Assembly (NCBI GenBank): GCA_964648795.1
Contig: CAZYMB010000006.1
Span: forward strand, 1 to 64,000
Origin: JAHDDW01 sp964648795
GTDB taxonomy: Bacteria; Actinomycetota; Acidimicrobiia; Acidimicrobiales; SZUA-35
Reading direction: 5' to 3'
DNA length: 64,000 bases
Shown here: positions 1-8,765 of the stretch, piece by piece
How the letters are laid out: each line of letters starts with the position of its first letter
Position numbering within the stretch: position 1 is the stretch's first letter
Notes under the pieces: model-generated
Told to the model about the DNA's origin: nothing
The model's input: the letters and a program-made list of their open reading frames with translations, nothing else
Databases searched by the model: none
Position numbers and translations under genes: made by a program

Positions 1-178
1 GCATCAATATTGACAGAACCAACATCGTTAACAAGTACAGCTACACGTAACGATGTACGAGCCAACAATTCATTTAAAACCGTAGTTTTACCAGCACCTA
101 GGTATCCACCAAGAAAAGTAACCGGCACACGCCGACCATCCCACGGCGCAAATGGAGAATCCAGATCAGTCACAAACA
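1..178 (-). CDS. G3E-family (CobW/COG0523-like) GTPase, N-terminal part only
   Basis: The reverse strand encodes an uninterrupted frame running off the left edge, with a P-loop GGYLGAGKTTVLNELL about 24 residues in, followed by a beta strand VAVLVNDVG and a VNID motif. That arrangement (PVTFLGG, P-loop, then a Val-Asn strand in place of the common VNEFG) is typical of G3E GTPases such as CobW, HypB and UreG, which handle metal or cofactor delivery in the cytoplasm. The in-frame start is a GTG at 178 (or another at 172). A well-placed AAGGAG before an ATG at 205 would be a better start, but that frame meets TAA at 193-191 after four codons. The metal or target cannot be told from this fragment. 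Confidence 0.75.
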
Positions 179-305
179 CACTGTAGACACCTTAAGCACT
201 ATTCATTGCTTAACTCCTTCCAATATCGCTAGTTCGCCACAGATGCACACAAATTCATTATGGGTTAGGATTACTTGAGGTGAGCGGGACAATTAAGGCG
301 GACTC

Positions 306-920
306 ATGAAATTGGAAGAACAAATTACAGTAGGGCTAAGCAACCTGAAAACACGTATCTTTCACCACGACGGCCTAGCGGCTCGTATTGCCCCAGAGAT
401 TACACACGTTTTGGCTGACGAGTACTCGCAAAAGGTTTTGGCTGACTACCCCAAGCTAGTTATGGAGCTCATGGCCAGACAGAAGTCTTCTGCAGTCGAC
501 TTCATGGCCACACGCGAAACAAACCTCCTCACAGCTCACACTATTTCTTTCAGCGCTACAAGAACCTTAGAGTCAGGCCTTGACTACCTTTATCTACTAG
601 TCAAGGTAGAACATGAGAAAACGCCAAACCGCTCCAAACTCGTTGTGTTAGACGTTGCCATGGGGCACGGAGCCGAAATGACTGAGCAAGGCATCTTCAC
701 AATAGACGAAGCCCAAGATATTGGGGGTTGGTACGACCAGCAATCTAAAATCGAAGGTATAAACCTGCTGACCCTAAGCAGCCCAGCAGCAGCGCTCTAC
801 CCACACCAATCAATGCCAACCGAAAGTGCACTCAGCAGAACTGCTGTTACTTTGCAAGCAGCTGAAGCAGCCTACCCAGCCAAGAACCCTCGAACCCCTA
901 CCAACCGGTGGGGCCGCTAG
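306..920 (+). CDS. Hypothetical protein, 204 aa
   Basis: I do not recognise this protein. It is soluble, with no signal peptide or membrane segment. The N-terminal two thirds look like mixed alpha/beta structure with a regular beta-rich stretch (LLTAHTISFSATRTLESGLDYLYLLVKVE), and the C-terminal 45 residues are Pro/Ala-rich and probably disordered. The start ATG has a purine-rich GGCGG a few bases upstream. It lies alone between a divergent G3E GTPase and a convergent small gene whose 3' end it overlaps by 4 bp. The codon pattern looks like that of its neighbours, so it is probably a genuine lineage-specific gene. Confidence 0.6.
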   Translation: MKLEEQITVGLSNLKTRIFHHDGLAARIAPEITHVLADEYSQKVLADYPKLVMELMARQKSSAVDFMATRETNLLTAHTISFSATRTLESGLDYLYLLVKVEHEKTPNRSKLVVLDVAMGHGAEMTEQGIFTIDEAQDIGGWYDQQSKIEGINLLTLSSPAAALYPHQSMPTESALSRTAVTLQAAEAAYPAKNPRTPTNRWGR

Positions 921-1156
921 TCAAAGACTTTCTCGATAGTAACAACGAAAGAGTTTTCGAGGCCAGCGGAATTGACCTTCACCCCTATCTTGCCAGCCTC
1001 AAGCAGACGAGATTTACACTCATCCATCTGTGTCCTAGTCAAACCCAGTTCGACGCACGCTTTAGCAAAAGCCGTATCGAGACTAAGTCCTTTCCCTGAA
1101 GCATTTTTCAACGCTCTCAGAACTTGTCTGTCCAATGCAGTGCATGGATCACTCAT
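917..1156 (-). CDS. Small hypothetical protein, winged-helix-like, 79 aa
   Basis: A short soluble protein with a helical pattern (ALDRQVLRALKNAS, LDTAFAKACVELG, RTQMDECKSRLLEAGKI) followed by a predicted beta hairpin ending VVTIEKVFD, which would fit a small winged-helix fold. This is inference from pattern only. The ATG is preceded at some distance by AGGGGAG. Two plus-strand frames cover the same bases but have poorer composition, so the minus frame is preferred. Convergent with the 204-residue gene at its left. Function unknown. Confidence 0.5.
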   Translation of the reverse strand: MSDPCTALDRQVLRALKNASGKGLSLDTAFAKACVELGLTRTQMDECKSRLLEAGKIGVKVNSAGLENSFVVTIEKVFD

Positions 1157-1370
1157 GTCTTTCTTTCTGCTCCCCTAACCAACCACAGAAGGGCAACGAC
1201 GATGATCTTGACACACAACTCTGACACGTCAACCCAGTTAGCAGATGCGCCTATATAGGTTTAAGCGACTTAACCTACACAAAGGTCATTGCACTGCAAA
1301 AGCATGGGTAACCATGCACAACCACCCGTTAAGAAGTACCCAACGGGCGCCAGCTTACCGAGTTAGCAGG

Positions 1371-2552
1371 TTATCTGCGGATCTGGAATGTATCGCCGAA
1401 AGACCCGTTAACGCCAATGAACTCGGAGCTGATTCGACTCTCGTTGACAGTGAACTCTGCATACCCGTGTGATGGTTCAACATTGCTTGCACTAACACTT
1501 GCGAAGTATCCGATCTCTTCGTCATCTAAGTTCACATCTCGCAAACCAATACCGCCTGCACCAGAAATAACAAGGACACTTCCCGCACCTGCCTGAAAGT
1601 TGTTGTCATCGTCGGCAACGCAGTCTGCGTTGAACTTGTCAACCTCAACCGCTCGACATCCTTCGCCAAACGCAAGTTGATTAGACCTGAAGAAGCCGTG
1701 CTCATGTCCTTGCAAAATAACATCAACCTCGGCTTCAATAGCCAGGTTAAATAAGTCCTCGCCAATCTCGCAGCGCTTCTGCCCAGGAGTAATACAGTTC
1801 TTGTGCATAGCTAGGAACACCCAAGACAACCCATCTGCACGTGCTTGTTCTGCCTGAGATCTAACCCAGTTGTAATTGTCAGTCCCCCGCGCATAAGAAC
1901 CACCATAAGTCCGAATGTCTGGCGAGATAAGGATAAACCTGGCTAGATTTTCGTAGTCGAAACTGTAACGAATTGCATAATCGCCGTCAATCTCACCCAC
2001 ACGGTTAGGCAAACACTGACGGTAGTTCAAAATATCGCCATCACCTGAAGCTCTATCGTCGTGGTTTCCGGCAATCAACTGAAATGGGTAAGTGTCGCCC
2101 ACCCCTGCCTTCACCAACGAACACCATTGCTCTTCGTTGCCGTTGCCAACATAGCCAAGGTCGCCAAGAGCTAACGTAAAGTCCGTACTGCGTGAACCAA
2201 TCGAATCGAACACAGCAATTGCATTATTTCCACCAGTGAAGTCACCGGCAGCAGCAAAAGAAAACGAAGCATTGTTAGCGGGGGTTCCCGGAGTTGTTTG
2301 CGTTGACTCAACTTGTTCTGTTGTAGTTTCGACTTGCTCTTCGATTGTGGTCGAAGACTCTGAAGTTACCGAAGACTCGCTACTGACACTCGCTGAGCTG
2401 GCTAAAGTTGTTCCTGTTCGATCTGCCTCTGTTGTACTAGCGGGCAGTGCTGTCTCTACTGCATCATTGCTGCACGCAAAAAGGCCAACGGCAATAGCGC
2501 CAGCAACCAATAACAGTCTTGGTCTAAGAACAGATTGTGGCCTAATACTCAC
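1371..2552 (-). CDS. Lipoprotein metallophosphoesterase (calcineurin-like)
   Basis: A 393-residue secreted phosphoesterase. The N-terminus has basic residues, a hydrophobic run and a lipobox LFAC with the lipidated Cys at 27, then a Ser/Thr/Glu-rich tether to about residue 95. The catalytic domain carries the family's metal-binding motifs in order: GDF (103-105), GDLG (130-133), GNHDD (162-166), a lone His in MHKN (250) and GHEH (282-285). The first motif is GDF rather than GDxH, as in the purple acid phosphatase-like branch. It should hydrolyse phosphoesters outside the membrane, possibly scavenging phosphate; the substrate is unknown. The next gene on the same strand, an FKBP lipoprotein, lies about 50 bp away. 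Confidence 0.85.
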   Translation of the reverse strand: MSIRPQSVLRPRLLLVAGAIAVGLFACSNDAVETALPASTTEADRTGTTLASSASVSSESSVTSESSTTIEEQVETTTEQVESTQTTPGTPANNASFSFAAAGDFTGGNNAIAVFDSIGSRSTDFTLALGDLGYVGNGNEEQWCSLVKAGVGDTYPFQLIAGNHDDRASGDGDILNYRQCLPNRVGEIDGDYAIRYSFDYENLARFILISPDIRTYGGSYARGTDNYNWVRSQAEQARADGLSWVFLAMHKNCITPGQKRCEIGEDLFNLAIEAEVDVILQGHEHGFFRSNQLAFGEGCRAVEVDKFNADCVADDDNNFQAGAGSVLVISGAGGIGLRDVNLDDEEIGYFASVSASNVEPSHGYAEFTVNESRISSEFIGVNGSFGDTFQIRR

Positions 2553-2599
2553 GATTTACTAATCGGCACAAGCCGCCCACAACATTAATTGAGTTCAAT

Positions 2600-3133
2600 T
2601 TAGTTAACTTCTAGCAAGTCAACGACAAACACCAGGGCTGACCCAGGTGGAATTGCCGGTGTTGGCGAAGAATTTCCATAGGCTTGTTCTGCAGGGATAG
2701 AAAGCTGTCTTCTGCCCCCAACCTGCATGCCGATGATTCCCTCATCCCAACCTTGTATAACCATTCCGGCACCGATCTGAAAACTAAATGGCGCACGACC
2801 CCAGCTTGCATCAAACTCAGAGCCATCGGCATGAAGTACACCTACGTACTCCATAGTCAGGAAATTTCCTGCTTCGACTGTTTGACCATCGCCAACAGTT
2901 AAGTCAGTAATCTCAAGCTCGGTTGGCGCTGGGCCTTCAGGTATTTCAACAACAGGTTTCACTAGATCATCTCCAACATTTGTAGCGTCTGCATTCACAG
3001 CGGCTTCGCCTTCCACAATATCGCCAACTTCATCTACAGCTGCATCCACAGACCCGTCTTCCGAGCTACAGGCTCCGAGTAGAAGGGTTAGGAGTAGAGC
3101 TAGGCCACCAAATTTGAACACGCTTTTTTGCAT
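2600..3133 (-). CDS. FKBP-type peptidyl-prolyl isomerase, lipoprotein
   Basis: A 177-residue protein with a lipoprotein signal (hydrophobic LALLLTLLLGAC, lipidated Cys at 22), an acidic linker to about residue 70 and an FKBP domain to the C-terminus. Diagnostic FKBP pieces are GDGQTVEAGNFLTMEYVGVL, FDASWGR, the VIQGWDEGIIGMQVGGRR block, IPAEQAYGN and the closing LVFVVDLLEVN. It catalyses cis-trans isomerisation of proline bonds and probably helps fold exported proteins on the outer face of the membrane. It lies just upstream of the metallophosphoesterase on the same strand. Confidence 0.9.
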   Translation of the reverse strand: MQKSVFKFGGLALLLTLLLGACSSEDGSVDAAVDEVGDIVEGEAAVNADATNVGDDLVKPVVEIPEGPAPTELEITDLTVGDGQTVEAGNFLTMEYVGVLHADGSEFDASWGRAPFSFQIGAGMVIQGWDEGIIGMQVGGRRQLSIPAEQAYGNSSPTPAIPPGSALVFVVDLLEVN

Positions 3134-3192
3134 TCAATAACAATATCAGCCTGGTTGACAACAGACAGCGATCGCAACGGTACGAAAGTCCA

Positions 3193-3543
3193 CTATTCGG
3201 GAGCTGCCAGCGGGAAAGTCTCAAACGAGACTCCATCCCAGCCTGAAACCATGAAGTTTCTAATGTTCCCATGGTCGTCTCCATCGGGGTTACCGAGAAC
3301 GTCATCACGATAGAAGCGACCAAATAAACTAAGCGTTTGCTCCTTACTTAAATCGTGAAGCTGGGCTAGGCCAAGGATCTTACAAGAACCTTCGTTAGTC
3401 CCAGCGTCGTTAGAAACGCTACCGTTAGTGAACGCTGTTGGAGTGTATGCCCATTCGGTATCTACTGCATCGATTACATCCTCGAACTTTATGGCCTCAG
3501 GTGCATCACTCGCTTGGTTAATGATCTGTTTAGTTTTATCCAT
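3193..3543 (-). CDS. HopJ type III effector-family protein
   Basis: A 116-residue protein matching the HopJ family along almost all its length: FEDVIDAVDTEWAYTPTAF, FTNGSVSNDAGTNEGSCKIL, LSKEQTLSLFGRFYRDDVL, and PDGDDHGNIRNFMVSGWDGV followed by FETFPL. The family was named from a Pseudomonas type III effector, but members are widespread in free-living bacteria and algae where no secretion system is involved, and their biochemical role is not established. No secretion genes or chaperone are nearby. It lies between the FKBP and TerB-like genes on the same strand. Its presence in an actinobacterium may reflect transfer (inference). Confidence 0.85.
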   Translation of the reverse strand: MDKTKQIINQASDAPEAIKFEDVIDAVDTEWAYTPTAFTNGSVSNDAGTNEGSCKILGLAQLHDLSKEQTLSLFGRFYRDDVLGNPDGDDHGNIRNFMVSGWDGVSFETFPLAAPE

Positions 3544-3552
3544 CAGCTAAAT

Positions 3553-4095
3553 CTACAACCGTGCGATTTCAAGTTGATCGTGTACAGCGTTACGATCGTC
3601 TTCACTAATACCTAGCTCGTCGGCCAGAGACTTCATGTAACTTGCCTCGGCATCGGTGTCTAGTTTGATTGCCATCAAAGAAATAACATAGGCATCTGGC
3701 GCAATACTTTTGTCAATGCCCTTAGCGACATCGGCTGCTGACGCCATTGGCTTAGCCATCTCTGCTTTCAAGAAATCCTTCTCAGCATCAGAAACATCTT
3801 CTAAGCCTTCCAGAATATTCTTAGTTTCGGCCTCGTCTATTTCGCCATCAGCTTTTGCAGCATTAACCATAAGTTGAATAAGCATTTGAGCATCTTCGTT
3901 AGTCAAAGCCTCACCTTCGCCATCACCGTCACCAGACAGTTTGTTCTTAGCGCCCTTCATCAAGCCGCCGAGCTTGCGGCCACCGATAAGAGCACCAGCC
4001 ATACCACCAATCATCGCACCAGTGCGACCCCCGAGTGCGCCACCGATTAGACGGCCACCTTTACCTGCAACTAAACCTGCGAGCATTCCTAACAT
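3553..4095 (-). CDS. TerB-like / DUF533 protein with Gly-rich N-terminus
   Basis: The start is placed at the ATG at 4095 because AGGAGA lies six bases upstream; a longer frame to 4173 has no such site. The 180-residue product begins with a small-residue segment (GLVAGKGGRLIGGALGGRTGAMIGG) resembling the glycine-zipper start of YebE-type proteins, then a charged linker and an all-helical domain from about residue 75 (MLIQLMVNAAKADGEIDEAE) typical of TerB/DUF533. The domain's DGEID acidic pattern is linked to metal binding in the tellurite-resistance family. Membrane association by the Gly-rich part is likely; function is unknown. Confidence 0.75.
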   Translation of the reverse strand: MLGMLAGLVAGKGGRLIGGALGGRTGAMIGGMAGALIGGRKLGGLMKGAKNKLSGDGDGEGEALTNEDAQMLIQLMVNAAKADGEIDEAETKNILEGLEDVSDAEKDFLKAEMAKPMASAADVAKGIDKSIAPDAYVISLMAIKLDTDAEASYMKSLADELGISEDDRNAVHDQLEIARL

Positions 4096-4206
4096 ATGAT
4101 TTCTCCTGACTAATCCCCCGAAGCAATCTAGTACACCTTTGGTCGGTGAATCTACCCATCCAAGAACCCACACCTTCTTTAGTGAACCAAATTAGCCTGG
4201 GAAGCT

Positions 4207-6198
4207 ATGACAGCACAAACCCGCCGCTACCTCACCAAATCTCGCTTTAAGCTGGCCGGCCAATGCCCTACCAAGCTCAACTACACCAAAAAGCCTGAAT
4301 ACGTTAACCAATCAGTAACCGATGACTTTCTGCGAGCACTCGCCGAAGGAGGAATCCTTGTTGGGGAACTGGCCAAACACTACTTTCCCCACGGACGCTA
4401 TATCGACTCACTCGACTATGACAAAGCTATTGAAGAGACCAACAATCTGTTGAAACAAGACCAGGTCACAATCTTTGAAGCAGCCCTCGCTACAGAAGAC
4501 TTATTTGTCCGTGTTGACGTGTTAGTAAAAGACGGCAACAACATTTCGCTATATGAGGTCAAGTCAAAGTCAATCAGGCTCGACACAGACGAACCATTGT
4601 TCCGTGGCAAACGAGGGGCCATCTCCGCCAGCTGGCTTCCATATTTAGAAGACATCTCTTTCCAACAACACGTCGCACAACTAGCACTACCCGAATATAA
4701 CGTCACACCTCACTTGATGTTGATTAACAAAAGCGTAATCGCTGAAACAGATGGCCTGCACCAGAAGTTCCTACTTAGCCGCGACCACAACGGCTACGCA
4801 CAAGTTGAGCTAACAGACGCCATCATCCCAGAGGACCTTAAGCCCGCATTGTTAACAAAAATAGATGTGAGTGGTGAGTGTGAAGAAATTCTCGTCGCAG
4901 CCCCCGACATTGACGATGGACTCTCATTTACTGAGCGAATAAATCTATATGCCGCAAGCTACACCCAAGACAAGCGCCTACCACCAAGTCTGACTAAGGC
5001 TTGTAAGACCTGTGAGTTCGAAGCAACCGATGAGCAGATAGCGCAAGGTTTGCGAAGCGGCAAACGTGAATGCTTTGGGCAAATGCTCGGATGGATGGGC
5101 CAAGACTACGAACGACAGACAGTGCTGAACATTTCTAACTTCCGCAAGGCCGATAAACTCATTGACGCTGGCGTTGTCGACTTAGACGATGTTGGCCAAG
5201 AAGACATAGGTATCAAACCCTCTAAGAGTGGCATTGGGCTTAGCTCTAGTGAACGTCAGTGGCTTCAAGTCGAGAAATACCAGAAACGTGATACATCTTC
5301 TTGGATTGATGCTGTCGGGCTAAAAGCCGAAATGGACTCTTGGACATACCCATTGCACTTCATCGACTTTGAAACTGTTCGCCCAGCTATTCCGTTCAAC
5401 AAAGGCGACAGACCGTATGAGGCAATCGCTTTTCAGTTCTCTCACCACACCGTTGACGAGGACGGCAACATTAACCATGCTGGCCAATACCTAAACAGAG
5501 AACAAGGCGTGTTTCCAAACTTTACCTTTGCCAAACAACTACAAGAACAACTAAGCGGCGACGACGGCTCTGTCTTTATTTACTCACAACACGAGAACAG
5601 CTTCCTCAATGAGATTCACGAACAACTGATGGTTCGCGACATTGAGCCAGAGCTGCAAGCTTTCATTCGCACTCTTACAAAGTCACCATCAAAGTCTCAA
5701 GAACAATGGAGTGGCGACCGGCTAATGGTCGACATGCTGAAACTAGTAAAGAGCTACTACTATTCGCCTATAACGAAAGGCTCAAACTCTATTAAGCAGG
5801 TACTGCCAGCAGTCTTGGGGGAGTCAAAGTATTTACAAGACTTCTACAGCACCCCCAACTATGGGACCGAGCAAATTTCCAGTCTCAACTTCTCTAACCA
5901 CCAGTGGCTGCAACACGACGCTGAAGGAGATATCGTCGACCCGTACAAGCAACTGCCTCAACTATTTACAGACTTCTCTGATGACCAGATCCAGCTACTC
6001 TTAACCCAAGACGACGCACTCGCCAACGGTGGAGCAGCCATGTGTTCTTACGCCAAAATGCAATACACGCAGATGTCTGATGACGAAGAACAAGAACTAG
6101 CCAACGCATTATTGAAATATTGCGAGCTAGACACTCTGGCCATGGTCATGATTTACCAGCACTGGAGCCACATATTGGGCACAAACTCAGCAAGCTAG
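4207..6198 (+). CDS. DUF2779 protein: Cas4-like PD-(D/E)XK plus DEDD exonuclease domains
   Basis: A 663-residue two-domain protein. The N-terminal part resembles Cas4/AddB-type nucleases: Asp104 in the core, Glu117-Val-Lys119 as the (D/E)XK motif, a QQHVAQLAL helix, and four cysteines arranged one plus three (Cys20, Cys266, Cys269, Cys289), which is how the 4Fe-4S cluster is held in that family. The C-terminal half begins HFIDFET (Asp387, Glu389) and ends YCELDTLAM (Asp642), matching the DEDD/RNase H-like 3'-5' exonuclease core annotated as DUF2779. It probably degrades nucleic acid, but its substrate is unknown. An unknown helical protein follows 20 bp downstream. No cas genes or CRISPR array are in the window. 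Confidence 0.75.
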   Translation: MTAQTRRYLTKSRFKLAGQCPTKLNYTKKPEYVNQSVTDDFLRALAEGGILVGELAKHYFPHGRYIDSLDYDKAIEETNNLLKQDQVTIFEAALATEDLFVRVDVLVKDGNNISLYEVKSKSIRLDTDEPLFRGKRGAISASWLPYLEDISFQQHVAQLALPEYNVTPHLMLINKSVIAETDGLHQKFLLSRDHNGYAQVELTDAIIPEDLKPALLTKIDVSGECEEILVAAPDIDDGLSFTERINLYAASYTQDKRLPPSLTKACKTCEFEATDEQIAQGLRSGKRECFGQMLGWMGQDYERQTVLNISNFRKADKLIDAGVVDLDDVGQEDIGIKPSKSGIGLSSSERQWLQVEKYQKRDTSSWIDAVGLKAEMDSWTYPLHFIDFETVRPAIPFNKGDRPYEAIAFQFSHHTVDEDGNINHAGQYLNREQGVFPNFTFAKQLQEQLSGDDGSVFIYSQHENSFLNEIHEQLMVRDIEPELQAFIRTLTKSPSKSQEQWSGDRLMVDMLKLVKSYYYSPITKGSNSIKQVLPAVLGESKYLQDFYSTPNYGTEQISSLNFSNHQWLQHDAEGDIVDPYKQLPQLFTDFSDDQIQLLLTQDDALANGGAAMCSYAKMQYTQMSDDEEQELANALLKYCELDTLAMVMIYQHWSHILGTNSAS

Positions 6199-6218
6199 AG
6201 CAGCGCTATAATTAATAC

Positions 6219-7370
6219 ATGGCGGTCCACTTACTAAAAGACATAATTGACGAGTTCGAGAACGAAGCATCCATATTGACGGACCGCTCAAGTGTCCGCA
6301 AAGCTTTGCTAGCCAACCTAGATCTAAATCCAGGCGACACCCAGGATCTCACACACTGGATTTACCCTCGGGCATATGCACTCCTGTCGGAACTGTCCTC
6401 ACAAAACGGTGAGCATGAGATTGCCCTTAACGCTCTAAGAGTTTGCCAAGATGTCTACACCTCTCATGCTGGCAGCTACAAAGCAGAACTCGGCTCACCA
6501 GCGTTTGAGAACCTTCATCGCAACCTTATTCATGGTGCTCTCAGCACACTCAAGGCAGTAGCATCTGCGAACAACAAAGAACTGGCCAGACACGCTGCCC
6601 GCCACTGGTTCAGGATTGACCAAATCACATATGAGTATATAGACAACGACACCTCGCACCCCTTAGAGATGCTCCTTGAAGAAAGCATCCGACTTGATGA
6701 CGACATTAGTTGCATTGTCATTAAGTCAGCCCAAAGACATGGCTTGATCGAACAGCTCAATTTTGTACTTGTGAACCCCGAGCTATTTAGCAAGGCCGTA
6801 ACAAGCTATGCGACTTATTGTCTAGCCGAGCTGTCTGCTTTTGGATCAGACGAAGCCCACATTGCCCTCGCCACATACAGTGAAGAGAATTCTCCAACCG
6901 CAGCGCTGGCAACCCTAGCGGCAGCAATGGCAGATCTAAGTTCAACCTCAATACACCCCATATTCCCCGATGATGGCTACGTATTTGATATAGACCGCAG
7001 AACGCCTGAACATAAACCGGTAAACGAAGTTGCCTTCACCTGGGTGCAGGATGCAAGTTTGTCCCGGGCATGCAGCGCCAAGGCCTACGATGCGTTAGAT
7101 GCGTTAGCCAATGCAGAGTTGCTTCAAGGTAACGTCCCTAAAGTACCAGATTGGCGCTTTGACTCAATCAAAGTACTGCCACTAAACAAAGAACTAGAAC
7201 GCTGCACCGAACTCGCTCGAGCGGCAGATGAGACAGCTCTAACCCAAGCCATCATTAAAGTTCGATCTAGTCTCACAACGAACCCGACTGCAGCTAGCAC
7301 GATGCTCGATCAGTCCATCCGTTTCACTCAACCTCTTGACACCAAAACTGACCGTGCTCTGAGTCGCTAG
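6219..7370 (+). CDS. Hypothetical helical-repeat protein, 383 aa
   Basis: Not recognised. The sequence is almost wholly alpha-helical with TPR/HEAT-like alternation (for example YALLSELSSQNGEHEIALNA and LSTLKAVASANNKELARHAA), without signal peptide, membrane segment or obvious catalytic motif. It begins 20 bp after the DUF2779 nuclease gene on the same strand, so the two are probably co-transcribed and could act together, for instance as nuclease and scaffold; this is inference from position only. Confidence 0.65.
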   Translation: MAVHLLKDIIDEFENEASILTDRSSVRKALLANLDLNPGDTQDLTHWIYPRAYALLSELSSQNGEHEIALNALRVCQDVYTSHAGSYKAELGSPAFENLHRNLIHGALSTLKAVASANNKELARHAARHWFRIDQITYEYIDNDTSHPLEMLLEESIRLDDDISCIVIKSAQRHGLIEQLNFVLVNPELFSKAVTSYATYCLAELSAFGSDEAHIALATYSEENSPTAALATLAAAMADLSSTSIHPIFPDDGYVFDIDRRTPEHKPVNEVAFTWVQDASLSRACSAKAYDALDALANAELLQGNVPKVPDWRFDSIKVLPLNKELERCTELARAADETALTQAIIKVRSSLTTNPTAASTMLDQSIRFTQPLDTKTDRALSR

Positions 7371-7433
7371 CTTTACTCAAGTAAGTCAATAAGCTCTGAC
7401 CTACAAACACAGGTAGGCTGCAAGCCGCAATAA

Positions 7434-7449
7434 GTACTAGAACTAGTAC
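7434..7449. promoter_or_regulatory. 16-bp palindrome upstream of carbonic anhydrase gene
   Basis: GTACTAG-AA-CTAGTAC is a perfect inverted repeat ending 24 bases before the carbonic anhydrase ATG. Its size and place suit a dimeric repressor or activator site. No matching regulator gene is adjacent, so the binding protein is unknown. Confidence 0.4.
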
Positions 7450-7473
7450 CAACAGCCAAGCAAGTAGGTAAAG

Positions 7474-8115
7474 ATGTCAAAGAACCAAGTTCTAACAGCA
7501 GAGATGCAGCAAGAAATGACACCAGAGTCGGTCATTGAAAGACTTAAAGCAGGAAACAAGCGTTACATTTCTGGTGAACTAACCAGCTACGACCACCTTG
7601 CTCAAATACCACTTGCCACAACTGGTCAATACCCTATGGCTGCCATTGTCTCTTGCGTTGACTCTCGAGTCGTTGTCGAGTCTGTATTCGATTGCGGTAT
7701 CGGCGATCTATTCGTTGCCCGTGTGGCTGGCAATTTCGTCAACACCGACATTGTTGGTTCTCTAGAATTCGCAACCAAAGTTTCTGGCTCAAAAGTAGTA
7801 GTGGTGCTTGGTCACGAATCTTGTGGAGCAGTAAAGAGTGCTATCGATAAAGTCGAACTAGGCAACATCACTCCCATGCTCAAGAACATCGAGCCAGCGG
7901 TTACATCATCTGCACGCGGTGAAACCCCAGAAGCCGACCTAAGTTCTGCGAACAAAGACTTTGTCAGCAAGGTCGTAAACTCGAATGTAGTCAACACCAT
8001 TGAGCGAATAAGACAAACATCTTCCATCATGGCTGAGATGGAACAAGCTAATGAACTTGCAATTGTTGGCGCTATTTATAGTCTTCAAACAGGCCAGGTC
8101 GAATACCTAGACTGA
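7474..8115 (+). CDS. Beta-class carbonic anhydrase
   Basis: A 213-residue enzyme interconverting CO2 and bicarbonate in the cytoplasm. The zinc site is complete: Cys61 and the catalytic dyad Asp63/Arg65 in SCVDSRV, then His114 and Cys117 in LGHESCGAV. Length and the closing AIVGAIYSLQTGQVEYLD are typical of the family. AGGTAAAG just before the ATG serves as ribosome-binding site. It appears to be a single-gene unit with its own upstream palindrome at 7434-7449, and may supply bicarbonate to biosynthetic carboxylases. Confidence 0.93.
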   Translation: MSKNQVLTAEMQQEMTPESVIERLKAGNKRYISGELTSYDHLAQIPLATTGQYPMAAIVSCVDSRVVVESVFDCGIGDLFVARVAGNFVNTDIVGSLEFATKVSGSKVVVVLGHESCGAVKSAIDKVELGNITPMLKNIEPAVTSSARGETPEADLSSANKDFVSKVVNSNVVNTIERIRQTSSIMAEMEQANELAIVGAIYSLQTGQVEYLD

Positions 8116-8157
8116 GACATCTGCGGTTCAGTGCTCTTGAAGGCTCGCAGAAATGGT

Positions 8158-8682
8158 CTAGTCGTTGGCGAAGAATCGATCGTGAGACCACCGGAAGAAG
8201 CCAGATAGCAGCCCGATCTGCAACATGATTCCTAAGAACTTTCCAAACGGATAAAAGATTCCGTGGCTAACCAGGTCATAAGAGATGGCCACATCGGCTG
8301 CGCCATCAAAGTTAGTTGAGTAGATACACTCGGCATCAGATCTATTAAGTAGGCCCAGCTTGTTGCTCCGCACAGAACCCTCTACCTGCCAAGTAACACC
8401 TTCACTAACCAAGAACTTGACTTCGTCCGAGTTGCGCTCGTCTAGCACTGGGCTCTCTTCAACTCGGTCTGGGTTATCTAAATCGTTAAGATATGCAGAA
8501 TGATTCTCACAACCAAATCTTGTTATGGCTGTGTCTAGTGGTGTGACAAGTACTAGACGAACCACAAATAGAAATACAAATGAAGCGACGACTAGCAACC
8601 CAATCATGATTTTCTGCTTATCTGTAAATCGCCTTGCCGACTTATTCGCCGATTGTTCTTCCAACTCTAAAATATCCGCCAT
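8158..8682 (-). CDS. Hypothetical membrane protein with two TM segments
   Basis: The frame opens at 8712, but the ATG at 8682 (MADILELEEQ) is preferred because the residues before it look untranslated; neither has a clear ribosome-binding site. The product has a charged N-terminus, a membrane segment around IMIGLLVVASFVFLFVVRLV, an extracytoplasmic domain of about 90 residues with two cysteines (RFGCENHS, DAECIYS) that could pair, and a second membrane segment near the C-terminus. Function not recognised. Convergent with the carbonic anhydrase gene. Confidence 0.6.
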   Translation of the reverse strand: MADILELEEQSANKSARRFTDKQKIMIGLLVVASFVFLFVVRLVLVTPLDTAITRFGCENHSAYLNDLDNPDRVEESPVLDERNSDEVKFLVSEGVTWQVEGSVRSNKLGLLNRSDAECIYSTNFDGAADVAISYDLVSHGIFYPFGKFLGIMLQIGLLSGFFRWSHDRFFAND

Positions 8683-8765
8683 ATATCCATTATGTCGCAC
8701 TGATACAGGCAAGTACAGAGTGTTGATCCAGTTGACCTAGCGCTTTGTGAACAACTACCTAAGGT

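Noticed and set aside
908..1178. Two short plus-strand frames covering the 79-residue minus gene
   Set aside because: Poorer residue composition and no better start sites; the minus frame reads as a plausible folded protein.
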